Of a stretch of 45,216 nucleotides of DNA, positions 26,839-35,368 are shown one piece after another. Where the stretch lies: positions 77,789 through 123,004 of the forward strand of contig JAOAAX010000005.1 in NCBI GenBank assembly GCA_026418675.1, read 5' to 3'. Source of the DNA: Chthoniobacterales bacterium (lineage in GTDB: Bacteria; Verrucomicrobiota; Verrucomicrobiia; Chthoniobacterales; DYNR01). Both the position numbers and the translations under genes were made by a program. Position 1 is the first letter of the stretch. Each line of letters begins with the position of its first letter. The notes under the pieces were generated by a model. It made no database searches, was not told the origin of the DNA, and saw nothing but the letters and a program-made list of their open reading frames with translations.

Positions 26839-27897
26839 ATGAAAAACCTAACACCGGATTCCCCTATTGGTCGCAAGATTTTAGAAGTTTGTAAGCTGGA
26901 TGGAATAAGTGATTTCTATCTTTCTCCGGGAGAACCTTTTAGTTATAAGCGGAACGGTCGTTTGGTTATAGATGAATCCTTTATTGTTGAATATCAGGCT
27001 CCTGCTTCTCCTCAGCCCGGTTGTTGGGATTATGCGATTTCCCTCGAGAAGCATCGTTTCCGGGTGAATCAAATGGTTACCAGAGGACGCTTACGTTGGG
27101 TTATGCGTCTTTTGCCCGATAAAATTCCGGATCCTTTTGCTATAAAAGTTCCTCCACCAGCACTTAAAGCTTTCTTAGAAGCCCGGAATGGGCTTTTTTT
27201 AATTTGTGGTGCTACCGGCAGCGGAAAATCAACAACAATTGCTTCCATGATCCTTTACCGTGCCAAGCGCAGGCGGGAGCATGTTATAACCTTTGAGGAC
27301 CCAATTGAATTCATTTATCCAGATGGTCTGCCCTCCTTAATTTCTCAAAGAGAAATGGGAACTGACGAGCTTGATTTTGCGCGTGCACTACGTGCTGCTT
27401 TGCGTCAGGCCCCTGATGTGATTGTTATCGGCGAAATTCGTGATGGAGAGACAGCAGAGATAGCCCTTCAAGCATCTGAAACCGGTCACGTAGTTGTGGC
27501 AACACTTCATACTTCCTCAGCCTCCCAGACAGTTCAACGATTTCTGAAACTCATCCCTAGCGAGCGACTTGAAAGTTCTCAGGAAACTCTTGCCGACTGC
27601 CTCCGCCTTATTCTCTGCCAACGTTTGCTTCTCGACGACCGCCAGAATAAGCGTTTCCCAATTCATGAAGTTCTTTTGCAATATGACGGAGTCGTCAATA
27701 TCATCCGTAGGGGAGATTTTAAAAAACTCGATCAGGAACTTGAAACAGGATGGAAACGCGGAATGCAAACTTTTGAAAAAAGCCTTGAGTTACGAGCTGA
27801 TGAGGGCTTCCACCCTGCCCGGGGATCAGTTGCTACTGGATTTTCTGCTGAGGAAGTCCGTGATTATTTGGAGAATGAACACGAATTAACTAGATAA
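26839..27897 (+). CDS. pilT: PilT-family pilus ATPase
   Basis: A 352-residue hexameric secretion ATPase of the PilT/PilU group that powers pilus retraction at the cytoplasmic face. Walker A is GATGSGKSTT (residues 124-133), the Asp box is VITFEDPIEFIY, Walker B lies in APDVIVIGEIRDGETAEIAL and the His box in GHVVVATLHTSSA. The N-terminal PAS-like domain (SDFYLSPGEPFSYKRNGRLV) is that of PilT. The retraction motif A-I-R-N-L-I-R-E is weakly kept as GVVNIIRRGDF. It is the only ATPase in the operon and lacks the extended N-terminus of PilB-type extension motors. It may act with an extension ATPase encoded elsewhere, or as an atypical sole motor. Confidence 0.9.
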   Translation: MKNLTPDSPIGRKILEVCKLDGISDFYLSPGEPFSYKRNGRLVIDESFIVEYQAPASPQPGCWDYAISLEKHRFRVNQMVTRGRLRWVMRLLPDKIPDPFAIKVPPPALKAFLEARNGLFLICGATGSGKSTTIASMILYRAKRRREHVITFEDPIEFIYPDGLPSLISQREMGTDELDFARALRAALRQAPDVIVIGEIRDGETAEIALQASETGHVVVATLHTSSASQTVQRFLKLIPSERLESSQETLADCLRLILCQRLLLDDRQNKRFPIHEVLLQYDGVVNIIRRGDFKKLDQELETGWKRGMQTFEKSLELRADEGFHPARGSVATGFSAEEVRDYLENEHELTR

Positions 27898-27916
27898 GAA
27901 GTTTCCTTATTAGGTT

Positions 27917-28825
27917 GTGAATTTGACTCTAAAAGATATTTTTGACGTCCTAACATTTGCTGCTTTCCTTCCTGAGCCGGATGACCCCTCAGCTCCTTGG
28001 CGAAAGCGATTCCAAAATCGTCGCTCTCTTTTTCTTCAGATTGGAAAAAATACCCATCGTTGGGTTGCTTTGTCAAAAAAAGGAACCTTTGATCAATCTG
28101 GTTATTTTGAGGGCGATTTGAAGGAAAATTTACATGCCCATCGTGAGGAATTTAGAAAACTAACTGATGGTGGCTGGATATGCGTTTCGATTAATGTCCG
28201 GTATATTATAAGCCTCGAGTCGAATCTTTCACGAAAAAAAGGTTCTGAACAAATTGTTAAGTCGAATCCGCGGAGCATATTAGGTTCCAAATACGAAAAA
28301 GGAAAACGCTACGCTGTAACTCATAATCCTGAGAGCAATTCTTCTCTTCTTCTAACTTGTGAAGAGGATCAAATCAAAAGAATTGAAACCGTCATCAAAG
28401 ATGCGGGCTTTCAAGTCGGAAGAATTTGTGTTGGGACTTATGCTTTACTAAGGCACTTGCTTGTTTTAACAACGTCAACCGAATCTCCTCAATCCACTCA
28501 AAATCAAGCCCAGCCTCAAAATATTGACTCTGCTCATCTTTATATTGCTTGCAACTACGGTTCAATCAGTATCCTTAGCCAAAAAGGTAACCAGTGGCTC
28601 GAACTCCGATCCCGCACTGATGTTTATGAAAATGAGGATTATTCACCCATCCTTGAACTCCTTACACCTTTTCGGCAACGTATTGACGTTCCTCTTGCAG
28701 TTTCCTTAATTTCGCATGATATTCAACCATCCCTCGCTAAAGCAATTCAGGATTTCTTCCCAAATTCGAATTTTAAAGATTATACTCAACAAAATCAACT
28801 CTGGTCCCTTATGCGGGACTTTTAA
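27917..28825 (+). CDS. PilM/GspL-like operon protein (tentative)
   Basis: A 302-residue soluble-looking protein without signal peptide or membrane helix, starting at GTG 27917, 19 bases after pilT. I see no sharp family motif. The order ATPase - this gene - two short bitopic proteins - secreted small protein is the order pilM-pilN-pilO-pilP, and PilM is a cytoplasmic actin-like protein of ~350 residues. Strand-rich patches such as LFLQIGKNTHRWVALSKKG and AHLYIACNYGSISILSQKG look like the repeated beta hairpins of actin-like folds, each beginning a subdomain. An ATP site is not evident. The assignment rests mostly on context. Confidence 0.5.
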   Translation: MNLTLKDIFDVLTFAAFLPEPDDPSAPWRKRFQNRRSLFLQIGKNTHRWVALSKKGTFDQSGYFEGDLKENLHAHREEFRKLTDGGWICVSINVRYIISLESNLSRKKGSEQIVKSNPRSILGSKYEKGKRYAVTHNPESNSSLLLTCEEDQIKRIETVIKDAGFQVGRICVGTYALLRHLLVLTTSTESPQSTQNQAQPQNIDSAHLYIACNYGSISILSQKGNQWLELRSRTDVYENEDYSPILELLTPFRQRIDVPLAVSLISHDIQPSLAKAIQDFFPNSNFKDYTQQNQLWSLMRDF

Positions 28826-28840
28826 GAGTTAATCCTCATA

Positions 28841-29458
28841 ATGCGCATAGAGCCCCAAATACTTGACGATTTTAAAACCGACCGAGCAGAGATTGCTCCT
28901 CCCCTTCCTCAAGCAGCTCGGCTTATTCCCATACTTTTTTATATTTGTGTAGCTGCTTCTTTAATTCTTTTTATCATTTTTACAATCAATTTAACTAATG
29001 CCACTCGTCAGCGTGATCAATTCCGTGCAAAAACCCAACAAGCTCAATCAGAACTTAATACACTCCGCAATGAACGAGCTTCTTTAGAAGCAAAAGCAAA
29101 ACGGGCTACGGATCTCCAGCTTTGGACCGAATGCACACGGCCAATTCAGCCTCTTATTGTGGCAATTGCTCGATCTCTTGAACGGGATGCTTCAATTGCA
29201 GAACTTTATTTTTCCCGCAACTCAGCTTCACAGCAAAATCTCGACTTTCGCATTCGATTAAATTCTACTTCGCAAACTCAACTTGATAAAGTGATTAATC
29301 GTTTATTAGAAATGAGGTATCGTGCCTATTCTCCAGAACAGAAATATGTTCGAGGTCAGATTGAATTTCAAGCTACTTTAATATACCAACAGAAGGAACT
29401 TCTCAGGGAAGAGGAACAAACCCCTACTGCAGCTCAATCCCAACTACCTTCATCATGA
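28841..29458 (+). CDS. PilN-like inner-membrane assembly protein
   Basis: A 205-residue bitopic protein: cytoplasmic N-terminus of ~35 residues, one membrane helix (LIPILFYICVAASLILFIIF), then a long charged coiled coil (residues ~55-95, Q/E/R/L-rich) and a small periplasmic domain with SIAELYFSRNSASQQNLDFR. The topology and position after a PilM-like gene match PilN, which binds PilM through its N-terminus and pairs with PilO. The C-terminus is Gln/Pro/Ser-rich. The stop overlaps the next ATG by four bases. Motif support is weak, topology support is good. Confidence 0.6.
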   Translation: MRIEPQILDDFKTDRAEIAPPLPQAARLIPILFYICVAASLILFIIFTINLTNATRQRDQFRAKTQQAQSELNTLRNERASLEAKAKRATDLQLWTECTRPIQPLIVAIARSLERDASIAELYFSRNSASQQNLDFRIRLNSTSQTQLDKVINRLLEMRYRAYSPEQKYVRGQIEFQATLIYQQKELLREEEQTPTAAQSQLPSS

Positions 29459-29988
29459 ATACGAAGCAAGCGGCTGCTTTTCTCGTTGCATTCGCTGCAC
29501 TCGCACTGTTATATGCTTTATCATTGTTTCGAACTCAAGTTACCCTTCGTGAGAAGGAGCTTCAACAAGCTCAATCTGAATCAGTTGCCGCCGCAACTGC
29601 ACTTACACAAGAAAAAATTCAACTCGAAAAATTAAAAGCAACTACCGAGTCATATCTCCGTTACCTTGAAGCATGGGAACCACATTTTTCCTCTCTTAAC
29701 AACGCTCAGAGTGCTGAACTTTCTATATCTTTACGCCTTAAATCTGCAAATCTTCTTACTCTAGCTCAACGTTATGAACGAATCAACGCAAAATTTGGAG
29801 AAGCAATACCAGCAATAATGCGAGCTTCACTTTCCATTGAAGACAACTACGTTTCTGTTCTTAATTGGATTGGTTTGATTGAGGAGGAACTTCCGACTCT
29901 CCGCACTGCTTCCATAAGTATTACAAAAGGAGAGCGTCCCAACGATATCCGCACGGAACTTGTTTTCGAGGTCCCCCTAATCCAATGA
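29455..29988 (+). CDS. PilO-like inner-membrane assembly protein
   Basis: A 177-residue bitopic protein with an N-terminal membrane helix (AAAFLVAFAALALLYALSLF) that follows only five residues of cytoplasmic tail, a coiled coil (VTLREKELQQAQSESVAAA...) to about residue 65 and a small periplasmic domain. PilO has this same plan: minimal cytoplasmic tail, helix, coiled coil, ferredoxin-like domain. It overlaps both neighbours by four bases, so translation is probably coupled to the PilN-like gene. It probably forms a heterodimer with the preceding protein. Confidence 0.55.
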   Translation: MNTKQAAAFLVAFAALALLYALSLFRTQVTLREKELQQAQSESVAAATALTQEKIQLEKLKATTESYLRYLEAWEPHFSSLNNAQSAELSISLRLKSANLLTLAQRYERINAKFGEAIPAIMRASLSIEDNYVSVLNWIGLIEEELPTLRTASISITKGERPNDIRTELVFEVPLIQ

Positions 29989-30542
29989 AAAAAACTTTTA
30001 CTTTATATGTCCCTAGATTAATTATTCCTATTTTAATTTTATCTCTATCAATACTCAGAGCATCACCTTTTCTACCGACAGATAAAAAGGCCGTTAAGCT
30101 TGAGCCGGGAGAGCGTAATCCATTTTCCCAAAGAGCCCCAGCTACTTCACAAATTACTCAACCAGTTGAAACAGAAGAGTTTCAGATACGTTCATTTCTC
30201 TCAACTGTTTTGATTTCCGGCTATACCGAATCAACAACTTCCCGTTCTATTCTTCTTGCCGGCCGAAGAATTACGGTTGGCGATATTTTGACCGATCTCG
30301 TAGAAGGTCAAACGGAACGAATTTTGGTAGAAAATATTCTCCCAGATCGGATTGAATTTGCTTTTCTCGAACCGGAAAATCGTCCTATAACTCGACGTTT
30401 TTCCCTACCTTTCAATCTTCAACCCACTGTGCGCTATCTCCTTCCAACACAATCCCCTGTTAATAAACCTCCTGTTCCCAATCTCCACGGTCGCTATCCC
30501 CCCAAAAATGAAGGAGTTTCAGACCATCAGCTTCCGCATTAA
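29985..30542 (+). CDS. PilP/GspC-like exported protein
   Basis: A 185-residue protein with a signal peptide or anchor (LIIPILILSLSILRASP). A mature stretch beginning KLEPGERNPFSQR follows; R-N/D-P-F is the N-terminal hallmark of PilP and GspC homology regions. The body contains ISGYTESTTSRSILLAGRRITVGDIL, the strand pattern of the PilP/GspC HR domain that docks on the secretin. The C-terminus is Pro-rich. If correct, it would link the PilNO-like pair to an outer-membrane secretin encoded elsewhere. It overlaps the preceding gene by four bases and the next by 35. Confidence 0.55.
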   Translation: MKKTFTLYVPRLIIPILILSLSILRASPFLPTDKKAVKLEPGERNPFSQRAPATSQITQPVETEEFQIRSFLSTVLISGYTESTTSRSILLAGRRITVGDILTDLVEGQTERILVENILPDRIEFAFLEPENRPITRRFSLPFNLQPTVRYLLPTQSPVNKPPVPNLHGRYPPKNEGVSDHQLPH

Positions 30543-31452
30543 AATCGCTGCGTTTACCTTACCGGAACTTTTGGTAACGTTAGCAATTGCTGCTGCTGTA
30601 ATTACAGCTGCGCTTATCGGTTTTAGTTCTTTTTCAAAGGCAAGAGAAGCCATTGATCAGCGAACTTATCTTCAAATTGGCTCTTTTGCAACGACTTATT
30701 ATGGAATGCCGGCCAATGCTACTTTCGAAACCCGTTCTGCTCCAAGTCCGCAACGTCGTTTCATGGCTGAGCAATTTCGCGAAGCGCTCTATGACGACCT
30801 CTATCAATCGGTAGCTGCTTTTATTCTTGCCCGTCCGAATAATACCCCCATTCGCCCATCATCCGTCAATCTCACTTGGAGCGATGCTTCTCCCTTCTCT
30901 ACACCCAATGATTTTCGTTCTGTTCTGGTTAATAATGGGGTTTCGAATGTTCCGGCTTTCAATTTCAATTCTACCTCTCTCTCCTATCTTCAGACGGCTA
31001 ATGGTCCCAATTTAAGCCTTTTTTTCCTTTCGCCGAGAAACTCTCCCACGGGGCCGCTTCGAATCCGAGCTATCTATGAATTGGACTTTCTCCCTATTTC
31101 CAATCCACAAGGCACCTATGCTTCACTTCGTCGAATGGCTTTCGACTCATCAGCTAATGCATGGACCCTTTCAGCGTATTACGACGTTTTCTATCCTACA
31201 CCTCCTCTTTCCTCCAATTCCACTGCCATTACAAATTTCCAACCTGTGGCAGCTTACTTTCAGCCAACTCAGGACGCCCAATTTCCACAACCTTTTTATT
31301 TCCTCTGGCTTCCGGATCCGGGAGTATTCCCTCTCCAACCGACGATCTTCACGGGGAACCTGACTGCATCCGATCCGCGTTTCTATTACGCAAATATGGG
31401 AGCCATTACTTCCTTTTTTCTTGTCATCCCTCAATTCCCTTCCTTCCGATGA
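30508..31452 (+). CDS. Large prepilin-like protein
   Basis: A 314-residue protein with a basic leader ending KIAA and the prepilin helix FTLPELLVTLAIAAAVITAA (Glu at +5, Ala at -1). After the N-terminal helix the protein is rich in aromatic residues, Asn and Pro, with YYDVFYP and PFYFLWLPDPG near residues 230-275. I associate this last pattern with uncharacterised prepilin-like proteins of Verrucomicrobiota, from memory and unverified. The start ATG 30508 lies within the end of the previous gene (35-base overlap), and the stop overlaps the next ATG (ATGA). Probably a minor or major pseudopilin of the same machine. Confidence 0.7.
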   Translation: MKEFQTISFRIKIAAFTLPELLVTLAIAAAVITAALIGFSSFSKAREAIDQRTYLQIGSFATTYYGMPANATFETRSAPSPQRRFMAEQFREALYDDLYQSVAAFILARPNNTPIRPSSVNLTWSDASPFSTPNDFRSVLVNNGVSNVPAFNFNSTSLSYLQTANGPNLSLFFLSPRNSPTGPLRIRAIYELDFLPISNPQGTYASLRRMAFDSSANAWTLSAYYDVFYPTPPLSSNSTAITNFQPVAAYFQPTQDAQFPQPFYFLWLPDPGVFPLQPTIFTGNLTASDPRFYYANMGAITSFFLVIPQFPSFR

Positions 31453-32525
31453 CTCCCAGAGATCCATGCAGGTTTGAACGTTCTTCCTCACAGAGAGCAA
31501 CTGGTTTACTTTACGTTCTCGTCCTAATCGTTCTTGTTTCGACCATTTTCGTTGGGTGGATCGAGCTTATGACCAACCGCATCAATACGGGGGATATATT
31601 TTTTCTCGAGGCGAAGCGTCGGATTGCACACGAAAATTGCCGTTCCCTTCTCCATCAATATTCCATCCAACACACATTAGGCAGCACTTCCCAAGTTTCC
31701 TACACAGCCATTTTACCGAGTGGCTGGGGCGAATTGTATATTGAACGTTGGCAACGTAATCTCACCTCCTATTCCTTCGGTTGGCCGCATTTGATTAACC
31801 CCTTCAATCCTTTATCGATTGGTGCCTTTCCAGAAGAACTTCGTTCCTCTATTTCCTGGAATGTCACCTATGCAAGTGTCAATCCTGCACAAAATACAGA
31901 GACGACACGTGCTGCAATTACCCTTCTTCGCACTCGTTCTTTCTCGGACATTCCCCCACCTCCGACCCCTTCTCCTACTCCTACGCCGACCCCGGCACAA
32001 CTTTTCCTTGATTTGAGTTCTATGAGCTATTGGCCATCCAATCCTCCACCTACCCCGTTTCCCTCCCCTTGGCCACAACCGGCAAACCAGACACGCCCTC
32101 CATTCGCAATTTCCTCGCTTACGATTATTGGCGATACCTCTGCAAATGCTTCTACAAAAGCAGGAGCACTCCTGTATCTACCCACTACAACCAATCTCAC
32201 CTTCTTGGGAAACAACTCCCGTCCATTCATAATTGTTGCTACCAATCAAACCTCCGCCACTTGGATATTACCCAATTCGACTTCCAGTTGGAATCTTAGT
32301 GCCATTCTCAACAATTCTCGTATCACTCTTGGTTTGAATACGACGGGCCAGCAACTCGCTGCTTCTCAAATCCGTGGCGGTTTTTTCCTCCAGGGTTCAA
32401 CTTCTAATCTCACCCTACAGAACGGTAACAGCTCCTTTTCAAGAGAAAGTGCAAACTTCCGCAGGCTTATCCGCTATTTGACCAACTCCCCAACTTTCGA
32501 CGAAATTTTCCTCTCCACTCCATGA
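31449..32525 (+). CDS. PilX-like minor pilus assembly protein
   Basis: A 358-residue protein. The frame is open further upstream (to 31161), but ATG 31449 overlaps the preceding stop as ATGA, and places the membrane helix ATGLLYVLVLIVLVSTIFVG near residue 17, as in PilX/GspK-type minor pilins that lack the classical E5 motif. Gly-Leu-Leu after R-A-T is the expected cleavage neighbourhood. A Pro/Thr linker (PPPPTPSPTPTPTP) around residue 175 separates the first domain from a second, Asn/Ser/Thr-rich half with repeated strands (GGFFLQGSTSNLTLQNGN), resembling the beta-helix part of the 607-residue prepilin. It may also correspond to the Verru_Chthon cassette A type. The next gene overlaps by four bases. 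Confidence 0.65.
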   Translation: MTPRDPCRFERSSSQRATGLLYVLVLIVLVSTIFVGWIELMTNRINTGDIFFLEAKRRIAHENCRSLLHQYSIQHTLGSTSQVSYTAILPSGWGELYIERWQRNLTSYSFGWPHLINPFNPLSIGAFPEELRSSISWNVTYASVNPAQNTETTRAAITLLRTRSFSDIPPPPTPSPTPTPTPAQLFLDLSSMSYWPSNPPPTPFPSPWPQPANQTRPPFAISSLTIIGDTSANASTKAGALLYLPTTTNLTFLGNNSRPFIIVATNQTSATWILPNSTSSWNLSAILNNSRITLGLNTTGQQLAASQIRGGFFLQGSTSNLTLQNGNSSFSRESANFRRLIRYLTNSPTFDEIFLSTP

Positions 32526-32920
32526 TGCTTCCCTACAAAGGATACACCCTTGTTGAAACCCTCATTGCCGCGGGTATTCTCCTTTTTGTTTTGGCTACTG
32601 CCGCAAGCCTTAGTTTTTCCCTTGTTCGCTTGGAGGACGATTCCCAAAAATCTGCAGTCGCAATCAACTATGCTGAGCAAGCGGGACGGCTGTGGCAACT
32701 AGGAATCAACAACACGACCATCCAGGCCATCCTTCCTCCCAATCCGCACATCCTGAGCCTTCAATTTTCCACTCACCAAAACCTCAGCCTTCAGGATGGA
32801 AACTTAACCATCAATCCAACCCAAGCAAACCTAACTGTTACTTTTCGAATTCCTAATACTTCTGCCAACCGCTCCGAAACTTTTTACCTCGTCCGTCCCA
32901 ACCCACCGGCCAATCCTTAA
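32522..32920 (+). CDS. PilV-like minor prepilin
   Basis: A 132-residue prepilin with a canonical leader and helix: MMLPYKG cut before YTLVETLIAAGILLFVLATA (Gly at -1, Glu at +5). This is the only classical Gly-type cleavage site among the three prepilins of the operon. The small C-terminal domain is Asn/Gln-rich. The length suits PilV/GspI-type minor pilins. It is the last gene of the operon; the following ~150 bases hold no gene, and the next gene is on the opposite strand. Confidence 0.8.
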   Translation: MMLPYKGYTLVETLIAAGILLFVLATAASLSFSLVRLEDDSQKSAVAINYAEQAGRLWQLGINNTTIQAILPPNPHILSLQFSTHQNLSLQDGNLTINPTQANLTVTFRIPNTSANRSETFYLVRPNPPANP

Positions 32921-33066
32921 ATCACCCATCGTTCTCGTTGCACCAACATCAGCTTACTTGCAGAAAAAGCTTATTCCCTCTCAACTAATTTCCTTTTTCC
33001 TGGCTCAAGGCTTAACCTGCGGAACTGGTTGGCGCGAGGGCTCTCCCATTTCTTAGTTTGGGATGC

Positions 33067-35001
33067 TTAGTTACTTGTCGCCAGCAAAAGGGAGTGTTGT
33101 TTGCCGCTTGCTGCCAACCCACTGCCTTCTTGTTCCCTTGCAGCCCGGTTCCTGCCGAGAACAAATCCTTCTAACTCTGCCACGATCTCCTTGAGGGTCA
33201 TAGCTTGGGAGCTGAGTTGTTGGCTGGCTCCTGCTGTTTGCTCGGCGGCTGCTGCATTTTGTTGGGTCAGTTTATCCAGCTGGGTAACAGCGCTATTGAC
33301 CTGCTCAATGCCTTGACTTTGCTCCCGGGATGCACTCGCAATTTGCGCAACGATTTCGTCCATTTGCTTCACTCGGCTTAGAATTTGTTGGAAGCTCTCA
33401 TTTACCTTTGTGCTAAGCTCGACCCCTGCCGAAGATTTACGAATGTTGTCCTCAATCCGCTCAGCTGTTTCTTTCGCTGCTTGGGCTGCTCGCTGTGCAA
33501 GGGCACGCACCTCATCAGCAACAACTGCAAAACCAGCTCCGGCTTCTCCTGCTCGAGCAGCCTCTACCGCTGCGTTCAATGCAAGGATATTCGTCTGGAA
33601 TGCAATCTCATCAATCGTCTTGATGATCTTGGAAATGTTGTTACTCGATGTTTGAATTTCTGACATCGCTTGATTCATCAACTCTACATTTGATGCTCCA
33701 GATTCTGCGGCCTCACGGGTTTGTGAAGCTAACTCCTTCGCGTTCATAGCGTGCTCAGCGTTTTGTCGGGTCATTGAGGAAATCTGCTCCAGGCTTGCAC
33801 CCGTTTCCTCCAAACTCGCCGCTTGCTCGCTTGCCCCTTCAGAGAGAGATTGGGAGGAAGAACTCATTTCCACTGAGCTTGCAGCAACTTGACTCGATGA
33901 TTCCCCAAGATGAGAGGAAATCGTCAATATCTTTTTAACTATAGAAAGTGAAATTAAATAAGAAGCGATAATTAGTAGAAAAGCTGAGCAAATCAACAGT
34001 ATGATAGAGCTAAACTTCGTAGAAATTGCTGCTTTGGAAGCAACTTCTGCGGGCGATTCTAACAACACGATCCATCCAAATCCCGGATACCCCAAGGCCC
34101 CATCCGAAACACTAAAACCATATTTCCTTTTTTGATTCGCATCCGAATATTCTCCAAAACCAGCAGTCCCTTTACGGTTAATTAAATTTAGAAACAATTG
34201 ATCATTCGAACCAGCTGTAGCTTCACTTTTCTCCTGCCCTCCATCAATTTTGTCCAGTGTTGCTATGACGGTTCCATCTTTCTTCAGAAAGACAAATTTG
34301 CTTTTTTCCACACCTTGCGAAGCCAAACGCTCCGCCATTTCGGCAAGAATATCCTCCACAAGCTGGAAATTGGCCAAGTTTCGCCAATACCCGAGAATTT
34401 TTCCATCTGCAGACTTGATCTGCGCGCTGAAACCCATCACTTGGAATTTGCCCGAATAAATCCGGTTTACATCCTCATCCCGAAACACATCCTCCATCAC
34501 TGTTCCCGTCAACAGATTAGTCGAATCGAAATCTGCTTGACTCACCCGTTGAAACCACCTCTCCTTCGAATCATTCCGACCAAGCAAATATGCCGTGTTT
34601 ATTTCTTTGCCGCTCGCCGTTTTGTTATTCACAGCCACCAAATTCCCCTCCCCATCATAAACACACGAAAGAAAATAAATCCCATAAAGTTCCACATATT
34701 TGTTTATAAGCTTCGTCAGCTCTTCCAAATCCTCTTGGGTGAATTCATTCCGGGAACGCTTTTCTAGCTTTTGCGCCACCAGAGGGTTCGATGCGAACGC
34801 TTGAACATCTCCATACCTTTCGAACAGATTCCGATCCACCAGTTCCATAGTAATTGTTGCTTGAGATTCTAGGCTTCTTTCCGAGATTTGGTCTAGGTCT
34901 TGTGCCACCTTAAAAATGTAGATCGAAAACGCTATAATTGGCAAAATGCCAATAAAGCTAATTATTGTTATCAATTTTTTTGCGAGTTGAGGGATTTTCA
35001 T
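33067..35001 (-). CDS. Methyl-accepting chemotaxis protein with periplasmic sensor domain
   Basis: A 644-residue transducer. Membrane helix 1 ([18 protein letters not shown]) is followed by a ~290-residue periplasmic region that looks like a double Cache domain ([41 protein letters not shown]). Helix 2 lies near residue 335. The HAMP region is short or absent: only a brief [12 protein letters not shown] joins the helix to the signalling rod. The hairpin tip ([20 protein letters not shown] ... [14 protein letters not shown]) near residues 465-505 is perfect. No CheR-tethering pentapeptide ends the protein. No che genes are nearby, so this is an orphan receptor. Transcribed toward the pilus operon. 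Confidence 0.93.
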   Translation of the reverse strand: MKIPQLAKKLITIISFIGILPIIAFSIYIFKVAQDLDQISERSLESQATITMELVDRNLFERYGDVQAFASNPLVAQKLEKRSRNEFTQEDLEELTKLINKYVELYGIYFLSCVYDGEGNLVAVNNKTASGKEINTAYLLGRNDSKERWFQRVSQADFDSTNLLTGTVMEDVFRDEDVNRIYSGKFQVMGFSAQIKSADGKILGYWRNLANFQLVEDILAEMAERLASQGVEKSKFVFLKKDGTVIATLDKIDGGQEKSEATAGSNDQLFLNLINRKGTAGFGEYSDANQKRKYGFSVSDGALGYPGFGWIVLLESPAEVASKAAISTKFSSIILLICSAFLLIIASYLISLSIVKKILTISSHLGESSSQVAASSVEMSSSSQSLSEGASEQAASLEETGASLEQISSMTRQNAEHAMNAKELASQTREAAESGASNVELMNQAMSEIQTSSNNISKIIKTIDEIAFQTNILALNAAVEAARAGEAGAGFAVVADEVRALAQRAAQAAKETAERIEDNIRKSSAGVELSTKVNESFQQILSRVKQMDEIVAQIASASREQSQGIEQVNSAVTQLDKLTQQNAAAAEQTAGASQQLSSQAMTLKEIVAELEGFVLGRNRAAREQEGSGLAASGKQHSLLLATSN

Positions 35002-35368
35002 TTTTTTTTTGTGGTTTCTCTAGGATTCGGTTAACGTTTTTTGTTTTTGTTTTGATTTTTTTTGGAGGAAAACCGTTCAAGTTATTTAAAATTTTTTTCC
35101 TGCGGACCGGCAGCTGGAGGAGGAAGTTTTATTTTCAAGCAATCTTAATGACGCTTCTTTATTCCTTTTTTGCAGAAAAGCTGCCGCAGTCTTTTTTTCC
35201 TCGCTTGAAAAAGCCTAGAAAGATTTTTCATGGGGGGATCAAACATGATATTACTACTTAACTAAATTAGCTTAGCTTTTACTTTTATCTCAATTTTGTA
35301 ATGTAAGCAACAATTTTTAAAAATTGAGAAATAGAAAAACTTTCTAGTTATGTTAAAAACTGACAAAT
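35002..35368 (-). other. Intergenic region upstream of the chemotaxis receptor
   Basis: About 370 AT-rich bases with long T runs on the + strand lie between the MCP start and the MFS stop (both genes on the - strand). It should hold the MCP promoter and any terminator of the upstream operon. I see no convincing -35/-10 pair, hairpin or RNA gene. A 98-codon + strand frame here (34965-35261) overlaps the MCP and is not gene-like. Confidence 0.4.

Noticed and set aside
31161-31448. Upstream extension of the PilX-like gene
   Set aside because: The extension lies in the coding region of the preceding prepilin and has no domain; ATG 31449 overlaps the stop and places the membrane helix correctly.
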